NCBI GenBank assembly: GCA_947500965.1
Contig: CANMWW010000099.1
Coordinates: forward strand, 1 to 7,250
Origin: Alphaproteobacteria bacterium
Lineage (GTDB): Bacteria > Pseudomonadota > Alphaproteobacteria > CACIAM-22H2
Reading direction: 5' to 3'
DNA length: 7,250 nucleotides
Shown here: piece by piece, positions 1 to 6,504 of the stretch
Position numbering within the stretch: position 1 is the stretch's first letter
Layout: every line of letters begins with the position of its first letter
Notes under the pieces: generated by a model
Database searches by the model: none
Told to the model about the DNA's origin: nothing
Seen by the model: the letters and a program-made list of their open reading frames with translations, nothing else
Program-made: the position numbers and the translations under genes

Positions 1-1
1 A

Positions 2-793
2 CTGCTGCGCGGCAGCAGGAGGCAGGGCGGGGCGTTCCGCACGCCGCTGCTGGCGCGGCCCGACGACATGGTCGCCGTCGAGCTCGGCCAGTTCCGCGAG
101 GCCTGGCGCGGCGAGCGCGTGGTCGGCCGCGTCGTCGATGGCACGCTGCGGCCCTATGAAGGCCGCGCGGAGATCGAGGCCGGCGCGTTGTCCGGCCGCG
201 CGCGGCCGATCGCCTGGGTCGACGACCCGGTCGATGCCTTCTTCCTGCAGATCCAGGGCTCGGGGCGCGTCGCGCTGGCCGAGGGCGGGGAGATGCGCGT
301 GGGCTATGCCGCGCAGAACGGCCATGGCTACGTGCCGGTGGGCCGCATCCTGGCCGAGCGCGGAGAGATCCCGCGCGAACAGGTCTCGATGCAGTCGATC
401 CGCGCCTGGATGGCCAGGGACGCCAAGGCCGCGCAGGACCTCATGAATGCCAACCCGTCCTATGTCTTCTTCCGCGAACTCACCGGGGACGGGCCGATCG
501 GAAGCGAGGGCGTCGCGCTCGTGCCCGGGCGCAGCCTCGCGGTGGACCGCGCCCATGTCGCGCTCGGCGTCCCGGTCTGGCTCGACGCCCAGGACCCGCT
601 GGACGAGGCCAAGCGCGTGCGCCGCCTGCTGGTCGCCCAGGACACGGGCGGGGCGATACGCGGCGTCGTGCGCGGCGACGTGTTCTGGGGCACGGGCGAG
701 GAGGCCGCGGAGCGCGCCGGGCGGATGCGCTCGCGCGGCCGGACCTGGGTGCTCCTGCCCCGGGACGTCGCGGCGCGCGCCGAGGGGCGTTGA
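2..793 (+). CDS. mltA: MltA-family membrane-bound lytic murein transglycosylase, 5' partial
   Basis: MltA cleaves the beta-1,4 bond between N-acetylmuramic acid and N-acetylglucosamine in peptidoglycan, forming 1,6-anhydro-muropeptides; family members act in the periplasm, usually lipid-anchored. The frame is open from base 2, and the similarity begins before the first ATG at 68 (GSRRQGGAFRTPLLARPDD), so the true start and any signal peptide lie upstream. About 263 residues are visible. The MltA barrel domain is marked by DDPVDAFFLQIQGSGR (about 211-258), the VGYAAQNGHGY stretch, SMQSIRAWM and NPSYVFFREL. The C-terminal 3D domain follows, with PGRSLAVDR, VAQDTGGAI (Asp codon at 641) and RGDVFWG, which carry the conserved acidic residues of the family. 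The stop is TGA 791-793. An 82-base gap separates it from lutA, so it need not share that transcript. The family assignment is very secure; only the N-terminus is missing. Confidence 0.95.
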   Translation: MLRGSRRQGGAFRTPLLARPDDMVAVELGQFREAWRGERVVGRVVDGTLRPYEGRAEIEAGALSGRARPIAWVDDPVDAFFLQIQGSGRVALAEGGEMRVGYAAQNGHGYVPVGRILAERGEIPREQVSMQSIRAWMARDAKAAQDLMNANPSYVFFRELTGDGPIGSEGVALVPGRSLAVDRAHVALGVPVWLDAQDPLDEAKRVRRLLVAQDTGGAIRGVVRGDVFWGTGEEAAERAGRMRSRGRTWVLLPRDVAARAEGR

Positions 794-820
794 CACGGGG
801 CGCGGCTTGCCCGAAGGGAT

Positions 821-849
821 CGGGCCGGGCCGCGTGGCGGCCGGGCCCG
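821..849 (+). other. GC-rich hairpin in the mltA-lutA gap
   Basis: Bases 821-826 pair with 844-849 and 828-832 pair with 838-842. This leaves a single G-G mismatch (827/843) and a five-base loop (833-837), giving an 11-bp stem made only of G-C pairs. It lies 28 bases after the mltA stop and 26 bases before the lutA GTG. No T-run follows, so it is not a classical intrinsic terminator. It could be a weak or Rho-assisted terminator for mltA, an mRNA-stabilising element or an attenuator for the lut operon. In DNA this GC-rich, chance hairpins are common. Confidence 0.35.
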
Positions 850-875
850 CGAGGCGCAAGGATGGACGAGGCGAC

Positions 876-1670
876 GTGAGCGATACGCAAACCCGTGCGA
901 GGCCGCGCGTCGGCCTCTTCGCCACCTGCCTGGTGGACCTCTTCCGACCCAGCGTGGGCTTCGCCGCGGCGAAGCTCATCGAGGATTCGGGCTGCGACGT
1001 CGAGGTGCCGGAAGGGCAGACCTGCTGCGGCCAGCCCGCCTTCAACTCCGGCGACAACGCCGACGCGGCCGAGCTCGCGCGCCGCGCCATCGTGATGCTC
1101 GAGGGCTACGACTACGTCGTGGTGCCGTCGGGCTCGTGCGGCGGCATGATCCGCGAGCACTATCCGGAGCTCCTCGCCGGCGACCGCGAATGGGCGCCGC
1201 GCGCGCGCCATGTCGCGGCGCGCACCTGGGAGCTGACGGCCTTCCTGCACGAGGTGCGCGGCCTGCGCATCGAGGGCGTGCGCCACGACGGCGTCGTGAC
1301 CTACCACGATTCCTGCTCCGGCCTGCGCGAGCTCGGCGTGAAGGCGCAGCCCCGCGCGCTGCTCGCCGGCGTCGCGGGCGCGACGCTGAAGGAACTGCCG
1401 GGCGCCGAGACGTGCTGCGGCTTCGGTGGCACGTTCTGCGTCAAGTATCCGGAGGTCTCGGACAAGATGGTCTCGGAGAAGGCCGCCGACATCCTCGCCA
1501 CGGGCGCCGGCACGCTGCTGGCCGGCGACATGGGCTGCCTCATGAACATGGCGGGCAAGCTCAAGCGCATGGCGATGGAGCAGGGCGCGCGCCCGGTCGC
1601 CGTGCGCCATGTCGCGGAGGTCCTCGCCGGCATGGAGCAGGACGCGCCGCCGATCGGGGAGTCGAAGTGA
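876..1670 (+). CDS. lutA: LutA, Fe-S subunit of L-lactate utilisation complex (two CCG domains)
   Basis: LutA (YkgE type) belongs to the LutABC complex that oxidises L-lactate to pyruvate in the cytoplasm; the family is cysteine-rich and related to the glycolate oxidase GlcF / HdrB proteins. From GTG 876 it is 264 aa, close to the usual ~240-250. Two CCG repeats are visible: C18, C50-C51-G and C88 (SGSCGG), then C147 (HDSC), C180-C181-G (TCCGFGG) and C221 (MGCLMNM). These are expected to bind iron-sulfur clusters. Start choice: homology begins at about residue 10 (RVGLFATC). The only nearby ATG (862) is in another frame and stops after five codons. A GAGG sits four bases before the GTG. The stop overlaps the lutB ATG by one base (TGATG), implying coupled translation. 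The much longer open frame extending upstream is out of frame with mltA and is not coding. No LutR/LldR-type regulator, lactate permease or lactate dehydrogenase is seen in the window. Confidence 0.93.
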   Translation: MSDTQTRARPRVGLFATCLVDLFRPSVGFAAAKLIEDSGCDVEVPEGQTCCGQPAFNSGDNADAAELARRAIVMLEGYDYVVVPSGSCGGMIREHYPELLAGDREWAPRARHVAARTWELTAFLHEVRGLRIEGVRHDGVVTYHDSCSGLRELGVKAQPRALLAGVAGATLKELPGAETCCGFGGTFCVKYPEVSDKMVSEKAADILATGAGTLLAGDMGCLMNMAGKLKRMAMEQGARPVAVRHVAEVLAGMEQDAPPIGESK

Positions 1671-3100
1671 TGCTCGCGACATCCAACGAATTCCGCGCCA
1701 ATGCGCGCGTCGGCCTCGCCAACCCGACGCTGCAATCCGCCCTCGGCAAGATGAAGGTCGGCTTCCCGACCAAGCGCGCCGAGGCCGTGGCGAAGCTTCC
1801 CGAGTTCGACGCGCTGCGCGACCAGGCGCGCGACATCAAGAACCACGTCCTCGAGAACATCGACTGGTACCTCGAGCGCTTCGAGCGGCGCGTGAACGAG
1901 GCGGGCGGGCATGTCCACTGGGCGCGCACGCCAGAGGAGGCGCGCGAGATCGTGCTCGGCATCTGCCGGCGCCTCGGCGCGCGCACCGTCACCAAGGGCA
2001 AGTCGATGATCGCCGAGGAGATCGGCCTCAACGCGCACCTGGAGAAGCACGCGATCGAGCCGGTCGAGACCGACCTCGGCGAATACATCATCCAGCTGCG
2101 CAACGAGGCGCCCTCGCACATCATCGCCCCCGCGGTGCACCTGACGAAGGACGCGATCGAGGCGGATTTCCGCCGCGCCCATTCCCACCTCGACGCGCGC
2201 CGCGACCTGACCGAGCCGCAGAGCCTGGTCGCGGAGGCGCGCGGCATCCTGCGCAAGCGCTACTTCGAGGCCGATGTCGGCATCACCGGCGCCAACTTCC
2301 TCGTCGCGGAGACCGGGTCGAGCGTCATCGTCACCAACGAGGGCAATGGCGACCTGACTCAGCTCCTGCCCAAGGCGCATGTCGTGCTCGCCAGCCTCGA
2401 GAAGATCGTCCCGACGCTCGAGGACGCCTCGACGATCCTGCGCGTGCTCGCGCGCTCGGCGACCGGCCAGGAGATGTCGGTCTACACGACCTTCTCGACC
2501 GGGCCGAAGCGCCCGAGCGACCTCGACGGGCCGGGCGAGTACCACGTCGTGCTGCTCGACAATGGCCGCTCGGCGCTGCTCGGCACCGAGTTCCAGGAGA
2601 TCCTGCGCTGCATACGCTGCGGCGCCTGCATGAACCACTGCCCGGTCTATGGCGCGGTCGGCGGCCATGCCTATGGCTGGGTCTATCCCGGGCCGATGGG
2701 CGCGGTGCTGACGCCGAGCCTGATCGGCGTGGAGAACGCGAAGCCGCTGCCCAACGCGTCGACCTTCTGCGGCAAGTGCGAGAGCGTCTGCCCGATGCGC
2801 ATCCCGCTGCCGAAGATGATGCGCCACTACCGGGCGCGCGAATGGGAGCGCAGGCTCGGCACGCGGGTCTCTCGCCTCGCGCTCGGCGCCTGGGCCTGGG
2901 CCGCGCGCCGGCCCGCGCTCTACCGCTTCGCCGCCGCGCGCGCGATGTCGGCGCTGGGCTGGCTCGGCCGCCGGCATGGCAGCTTCTTCAACCTGCCGCT
3001 CGCCTCCGGCTGGACGACGACGCGCGAATTCCCCGCGCCGCAGGGGCGTACCTTCCAGGACCTCTGGCGCGAACGGCGCCGCGCGGGAGGCGGGCGATGA
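1670..3100 (+). CDS. lutB: LutB, ferredoxin-type Fe-S subunit of L-lactate utilisation complex
   Basis: LutB (YkgF type) is the 4Fe-4S electron-transfer subunit of the cytoplasmic L-lactate oxidising complex. It is 476 aa, the normal length. The N-terminal part is the LUD (LutB/LutC, DUF162-type) domain, with TKGKSMIAEEIGLN (from T108) and ITGANFLVAETGSSVIVTNE (E214-T-G-S-S). A ferredoxin-like segment follows: C314-x2-C317-x2-C320-x3-C324-P, and C367-x2-C370-x3-C374-P in TFCGKCESVCP. These should hold two [4Fe-4S] clusters. The C-terminal region ends with the family-typical GWTTTREFPAP and TFQDLW. ATG 1670 overlaps the lutA stop; homology begins right after it, and upstream codons in this frame lie inside lutA. 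The end overlaps lutC by four bases (ATGA). All cluster cysteines are intact. Assignment is secure; physiological substrate preference (L-lactate versus related 2-hydroxyacids) is inferred from the family. Confidence 0.95.
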   Translation: MLATSNEFRANARVGLANPTLQSALGKMKVGFPTKRAEAVAKLPEFDALRDQARDIKNHVLENIDWYLERFERRVNEAGGHVHWARTPEEAREIVLGICRRLGARTVTKGKSMIAEEIGLNAHLEKHAIEPVETDLGEYIIQLRNEAPSHIIAPAVHLTKDAIEADFRRAHSHLDARRDLTEPQSLVAEARGILRKRYFEADVGITGANFLVAETGSSVIVTNEGNGDLTQLLPKAHVVLASLEKIVPTLEDASTILRVLARSATGQEMSVYTTFSTGPKRPSDLDGPGEYHVVLLDNGRSALLGTEFQEILRCIRCGACMNHCPVYGAVGGHAYGWVYPGPMGAVLTPSLIGVENAKPLPNASTFCGKCESVCPMRIPLPKMMRHYRAREWERRLGTRVSRLALGAWAWAARRPALYRFAAARAMSALGWLGRRHGSFFNLPLASGWTTTREFPAPQGRTFQDLWRERRRAGGGR

Positions 3101-3801
3101 GCGCCGCCCGGGACGCCATCCTCGGCGGCATCCGCAGGTCGCTCGGCCGCGGCGCGCTCGACGAGGCGCGCGTGTCGTCGCTGGAGGCGCGGCTCGCGGG
3201 CCATCCGCGCGGCCAGCTGCCGGCGCGCGCCCAGGGCCTCGACCGCGCCGGCCTCCTCGACCTGCTCGAGCGCCAGGCGAAGGCGGTGGCCTGCAGCGTG
3301 GCGCGCGTGCGCAGCGCCGCCGACGTGCCCGCCGAGCTCGCCCGCTACCTCAAGAGCCAGAACCTGCCCTCGCGCGTCGAGATGAGCCCGGACCCGACGC
3401 TCGACGCGGTGCCCTGGTCCGCCGCGCCGATGCTCGAGATCGCCCGCGGCAGGCCCTCGGGCGAGGAGGGCGTCGGCGTGACGTCCGCCTGCGCCGCGGT
3501 GGCGGAGACCGCGACGCTGATGATCGCCTCGGGCGAACGCTCGCCCGCGACCATGAACTTCCTGCCCGACACGCATGTCGTCGTGCTGCCCGCCTCGCGC
3601 GTGGTCGGCCCGCTGGAGGATGCGTGGGACAGGCTGCGCGCGGCCAGCGCGGCGCCGATGGCCGCGGCCACGATGCCGCGCACGGTCAACCTCGTGACGG
3701 GCCCGTCGCGCACGGGCGACATCGAGCAGAAGATCGAGATGGGCGCGCATGGCCCCCGTCGCCTGCACCTGATCGTCGTCGAGGATGACGCGCTCGCGTG
3801 A
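3097..3801 (+). CDS. lutC: LutC, LUD-domain subunit of L-lactate utilisation complex
   Basis: LutC (YkgG type) is the third subunit of the lactate-oxidation complex. It has a LUD domain without iron-sulfur cysteines, and its precise catalytic role is not settled. The protein is 234 aa, the usual size. It starts MSAARDAILGGIRRSLGR, as family members do. Conserved stretches are GVTSACAAVAETATL (E137-T138), NFLPDTHVVVLPASRVVG (N154 to D158 and on) and the C-terminal signature TGPSRTGDIEQKIEMGAHGP (201-220), followed by RRLHLIVV. The start ATG 3097 overlaps the lutB stop by four bases. It is preceded by a strong GGGAGG ribosome site at 3085-3090, six bases upstream. The last 17 bases overlap the following Smr gene in a different frame. 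It completes an intact lutABC set in canonical order. Confidence 0.94.
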   Translation: MSAARDAILGGIRRSLGRGALDEARVSSLEARLAGHPRGQLPARAQGLDRAGLLDLLERQAKAVACSVARVRSAADVPAELARYLKSQNLPSRVEMSPDPTLDAVPWSAAPMLEIARGRPSGEEGVGVTSACAAVAETATLMIASGERSPATMNFLPDTHVVVLPASRVVGPLEDAWDRLRAASAAPMAAATMPRTVNLVTGPSRTGDIEQKIEMGAHGPRRLHLIVVEDDALA

Positions 3802-4363
3802 CCCCGGGCCCGCGCCCTCCGACACGGAGGACGCGGCGCTCTGGCAGAAGGCGATGGCCGACGTGAAGCCGCTGCGCCGGCGCCGTCCGCGCAAGCGCCG
3901 CGCCGGGTCCGCGGAGCCACCGCAGGCCGCGCCTTCCAATGCCGCCACCACCACCAGGCCAGCCGCGCCCGTCCAGCCGCCGCCGGCGAAGCCGCCCGCC
4001 GGGCCGCGCGCACAACCCGGGACGGGGATCGACCGCGCCACGCTGGCGCGGCTGAAGCGCGGCGACATCCCCATATCCGGTCGCCTCGACCTCCACGGCA
4101 TGACGCAGGCCGACGCGCATGCCGCGCTCGATGGCTTCATCGGCCGCGCCGCCTCGGCGGGCAAGCGGCTGCTGCTGGTCATCACCGGCAAGGGGAGCGA
4201 CGGCGACGGCGTCCTGCGGCGCATGCTGCCGCGCTGGATCAATTCCGGGCCGCACGCCGCGCGCGTGCTGCGCATCGAGCCCGCCCATGCGCGCCACGGC
4301 GGCGGCGGCGCCTGGTACGTCTACCTGCGCCGCGACCGCGCGCGCGACGGCTCGGGCGCGTGA
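3785..4363 (+). CDS. Smr-domain protein (MutS2 C-terminal-like nuclease domain)
   Basis: Stand-alone Smr proteins carry the small MutS-related domain, which in several members has DNA or RNA endonuclease or nicking activity; the cellular role of the short bacterial form is poorly defined. The product is 192 aa. An N-terminal segment (DAALWQKAMADVKPL, to residue 30) resembles that of alphaproteobacterial homologues. A very basic run follows (residues 31-39, RRRRPRKRR), then a Pro/Ala-rich, probably disordered linker (40-80). The Smr domain runs from about residue 97 to the end: D102-L-H-G-M, then ITGKG (133-137) and a C-terminal GGGGAWYVYLRR. The DLHG and TGKG motifs are both intact. Start ATG 3785 lies inside lutC, a 17-base overlap; the conserved N-terminal segment supports it over Met24 (ATG 3854). 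The stop overlaps the next gene by four bases. In many alphaproteobacteria this gene directly follows mltA; here lutABC lies between them. Confidence 0.9.
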   Translation: MTRSRDPGPAPSDTEDAALWQKAMADVKPLRRRRPRKRRAGSAEPPQAAPSNAATTTRPAAPVQPPPAKPPAGPRAQPGTGIDRATLARLKRGDIPISGRLDLHGMTQADAHAALDGFIGRAASAGKRLLLVITGKGSDGDGVLRRMLPRWINSGPHAARVLRIEPAHARHGGGGAWYVYLRRDRARDGSGA

Positions 4364-4770
4364 CGCCCTTCGGCACCAGGCTGCGCGAGCTGCGCCGCGC
4401 GCGCGCGGTCGCGCTCAAGCGCATGGCGGCCGACCTGCAGCTCTCGCCCGCCTACCTGTCCGCGCTCGAGCATGGCCATCGCGGGCGGCCCACGCCCGCG
4501 CTCGTCGTCCAGATCTGCGAGTACTTCAACCTGATCTGGGACGACTACGAGGAGATGCACCGGCTCGCCGCGCTCTCGCAGCCGCGCGTCGTGGTGGACA
4601 CCTCGGGCCTGTCGGCGCGCGCGACGGAACTCGCGAACCTGCTCGCCGCCAACGTCGCGAGGCTCGACGACGCGGCGGTTGAGCGCATGATCGAGGAGAT
4701 CGGCAGGGCGGCGGCCGGCGCGCCGCGCCCGCGCCTGGTGAGGCCGCGCCGACGCGCAAGGAGGGCTTGA
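4360..4770 (+). CDS. XRE-family helix-turn-helix transcriptional regulator
   Basis: This is a 136-aa protein with an N-terminal Cro/C1-type helix-turn-helix at about residues 5-60. The core is LKRMAADLQLSPAYLSALEH (residues 19-38), followed by RGRPTPALVVQICEYFNLIW. The remainder contains PRVVVDTSGLSARATELANL, which resembles the conserved C-terminal part of the small XRE proteins found next to Smr genes in alphaproteobacteria. It ends in an Arg-rich tail (121-136). It presumably binds DNA, but no target or ligand can be named. The start is GTG 4360, giving MTPFGTRLRELRR, the typical family N-terminus, and it overlaps the Smr stop by four bases (GTGA). The stop overlaps the next gene's ATG by one base. 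Its position inside the run makes it a candidate autoregulator or regulator of the neighbouring genes, but I see no operator to support this. Confidence 0.9.
   Translation: MTPFGTRLRELRRARAVALKRMAADLQLSPAYLSALEHGHRGRPTPALVVQICEYFNLIWDDYEEMHRLAALSQPRVVVDTSGLSARATELANLLAANVARLDDAAVERMIEEIGRAAAGAPRPRLVRPRRRARRA
4758..4764 (+). promoter_or_regulatory. Strong Shine-Dalgarno site for the 3-hydroxyacyl-CoA dehydrogenase-family gene
   Basis: A full AAGGAGG lies inside the end of the XRE gene, five bases before ATG 4770. It decides the start in favour of ATG 4770 over the adjoining TTG 4767. It also suggests that this gene is translated at its own strong rate despite overlapping the upstream stop codon. 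Confidence 0.8.
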
Positions 4771-5720
4771 TGGGAACGGGGATCGCGAGGGTCGGCATGC
4801 TTGGCGCCGGCACGATGGGTCATGCGCTGGCGCTGGTGCATGCGCTGGGCGGGCTCGAGGTGCGGCTGCAGGACAATTCCCCGGCGGCGCTCGCGCGCGC
4901 GCCTCTCCTCGTCGACGGCGCCCTCGACACGCTGCTGCGCGGCGGCGAGGTGACCGAGCAGCAGGCGCAGGCCGCGCGCGGGCGCATCGCCACGACGCCG
5001 GACCTCGCGACCGCGCTCCAGGGCGCCGACCTCGTCGTCGAGGCGGTGGTGGAGGACAAGGAGGTCAAGCGCGCGCTCTTCGCCGAGATCGACCGCCTGG
5101 CGCCGGAGCACGCGCTGGTCGCGAGCAACACCTCCTACCTCGACGTCTTCCCCTATGCCGCGCCGCGCCGCGCGCGCACGACGCTGGTCGCGCACTGGTA
5201 CACGCCGCCCTACCTCGTCGACCTCGTCGACCTCGTGGGCAGCGACGCCACCGATCCCGCGGCCATCGAGGCGCTGCGCGCGCTCTATGCCTCCTGGGGC
5301 AAGAAGCCGGTCGTGCTGCGCCGCTTCATCCCCGGATACGTCGCCAACCGCCTGCAGGCCGCGCTGTCGCGCGAGGTCAACTGGCTGCTCGACGAGGGCT
5401 ACGCGACGCCGCAGGACATCGACGACGCCGTCATCCATGGCCTCGCGCTGCGCCTGCCGATCCTCGGGCACCTGATGAAGGCCGACTTCACGGGGCTGGA
5501 GATGACTCGCCGCGCGCTCGCCAACGCGACGGTCGTGCCCGCCCCGGACCGCACGCGCTGCGAGACGCTGGAGAAGCTGCTGGAGGCGGGGCGAGCCGGC
5601 GTGATGAGCGGCGCGGGGTTCTTCGACTATGGTGGCCGCTCGCCAGACGAGCTCTTCCGCGCGCGCGACGAGCGCCTGCTCTCGCTCAAGCGGCACCTGC
5701 GCGACATCGGCGGCATCTGA
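4770..5720 (+). CDS. 3-hydroxyacyl-CoA dehydrogenase-family NAD-dependent dehydrogenase
   Basis: Family members oxidise a 3-hydroxyacyl-CoA or a similar hydroxy acid with NAD; the true substrate here is unknown. The protein is 316 aa, the size of a single-function member. The N-terminal Rossmann domain has VGMLGAGTMGHALAL (G12-x-G14-x2-G17) and, at the end of the second strand, an acidic residue (LQDNS) suited to NAD. VVEAVVEDKEVKRALF is typical of the family. Catalytic-type residues by comparison with human HAD are S122 (SNTS), H142 (AHWYTPP) and N193 (GYVANRL). The position of the catalytic Glu, 12 residues after His, is Asp (D154). The HWYxPP pattern is closer to the divergent members that act on small hydroxy acids than to fatty-acid beta-oxidation enzymes. 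The C-terminal helical domain has WLLDEGYATPQDIDDAV and MSGAGFFDY. The SDR gene begins 13 bases downstream, suggesting a shared pathway. Confidence 0.88.
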   Translation: MGTGIARVGMLGAGTMGHALALVHALGGLEVRLQDNSPAALARAPLLVDGALDTLLRGGEVTEQQAQAARGRIATTPDLATALQGADLVVEAVVEDKEVKRALFAEIDRLAPEHALVASNTSYLDVFPYAAPRRARTTLVAHWYTPPYLVDLVDLVGSDATDPAAIEALRALYASWGKKPVVLRRFIPGYVANRLQAALSREVNWLLDEGYATPQDIDDAVIHGLALRLPILGHLMKADFTGLEMTRRALANATVVPAPDRTRCETLEKLLEAGRAGVMSGAGFFDYGGRSPDELFRARDERLLSLKRHLRDIGGI

Positions 5721-5733
5721 GGAGGACCACGCC

Positions 5734-6495
5734 ATGATCTCCGCCGACCTTTCCGGCCGCGCCGTCCTCGTGACCGGCGCCTCCTCGGGCATCGGGCTCG
5801 CCACGGTGCGGCTTGCCGCGCGCTGCGGCGCGCGCGTCGCGCTCAACCACCTCGCCGACGACCCGCGCGGGCCGGCCCAGGTCGCCGCGCTGCGCGCGGA
5901 AGGGTTCGACGTGGTCGCCGCGCCGGGCGACGTCTCGCGCCGCGCCGAGGCCGAGCGCATGGTCGGCGAGGCCATCGCCGCGCTGGGCCGCCTCGACCAC
6001 CTCGTCAACAACGCCGGCACCGCCCATGTGCGCGAGCCGGTCGCGATCCAGGACCTCGATGCCGTCACGGACGAGCTCTGGGACGCGGTGCTCGCCACGA
6101 ACCTGCGCGGAACCTTCGCCTGCTCGCGCACGGCCGCGCCTGCGCTCAAGGCCGCGCGCGGGGGGATCACCTCGATCGCCTCGGTCGCGGGGCTCACCCA
6201 GCCCGGCAGCTCGATGGCCTATGGCGCGAGCAAGGCCGGCGTCATCAGCCTGACGCGCAACCTCGCGCGCGCGCTGGCGCCGGAGGTGCGCGTCAACGCG
6301 ATCGCTCCGGGCCTCGTGCTCACGCCGTGGACGCAGCCCTGGCCGGAGGCGCGCAAGTCCGGCAGCGCCGAGGCCGCGCTGCTAAAGCGCAACTGCACGC
6401 CCGAGGACATCGCCGAGGCCGTGCTCTTCTTCATCGGCGGCGCCGCCATGGTCACGGGCCAGGTGCTCGTGGTCGATGGCGGGCGCGTGCTCTAG
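5734..6495 (+). CDS. Short-chain dehydrogenase/reductase (SDR), FabG-like classical type
   Basis: This is a 253-aa classical SDR, the standard length, that should oxidise or reduce a carbonyl/hydroxyl substrate with NAD(P). Visible motifs are the cofactor loop T14-G-A-S-S-G-I-G21, N92-N-A-G95 and the full catalytic tetrad N123, S150, Y163 and K167 (YGASK). RVNAIAPGLVLTPW and the C-terminal VTGQVLVVDGGRVL are also typical. Automatic annotation would probably call it 3-oxoacyl-ACP reductase, but nothing here supports a role in fatty-acid synthesis. Its place right behind a 3-hydroxyacyl-CoA dehydrogenase-like gene suggests two consecutive redox steps on a small molecule. ATG 5734 is chosen because GGAGG (5721-5725) lies eight bases upstream and the SDR fold starts immediately after it. 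The substrate cannot be read from the sequence. Confidence 0.92.
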   Translation: MISADLSGRAVLVTGASSGIGLATVRLAARCGARVALNHLADDPRGPAQVAALRAEGFDVVAAPGDVSRRAEAERMVGEAIAALGRLDHLVNNAGTAHVREPVAIQDLDAVTDELWDAVLATNLRGTFACSRTAAPALKAARGGITSIASVAGLTQPGSSMAYGASKAGVISLTRNLARALAPEVRVNAIAPGLVLTPWTQPWPEARKSGSAEAALLKRNCTPEDIAEAVLFFIGGAAMVTGQVLVVDGGRVL

Positions 6496-6504
6496 GATCG
6501 CGCG

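Noticed and set aside
790..818. A perfect TTGACA at 790-795 overlapping the mltA stop codon, as a -35 box for the lut operon
   Set aside because: Hexamers 16-18 bases downstream (for example GAAGGG at 813-818) do not resemble a -10 box, and the -35 match partly reflects the TGA stop. A lut promoter may lie in this gap, but I cannot place it.
447..875. Upstream extension of the lutA frame back into mltA, which would give a 407-aa protein
   Set aside because: The extension is the out-of-frame reading of mltA plus the gap, rich in Ser/Arg/Pro, and has no homology-like content. The LutA family begins at the GTG 876 region.
480..2977. Minus-strand open frames of 400 codons (480-1682) and 558 codons (1301-2977) opposite mltA, lutA and lutB
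   Set aside because: They are low-complexity Arg/Ala-rich translations with no recognisable motif, opposite well-conserved Fe-S proteins. They are shadows of the coding strand.
4396..4407. A 12-base alternating CG run that might form Z-DNA or be a repeat
   Set aside because: It simply encodes the Arg-Ala-Arg-Ala stretch of the XRE protein using the favoured GC-rich codons. Similar short runs occur throughout the window.
4545..6197. A 550-codon open frame on the minus strand across the dehydrogenase and SDR genes
   Set aside because: Long antisense frames arise because third positions are nearly all G/C, which removes stop codons on the other strand. Its translation shows no domain, and the sense genes are unmistakable.
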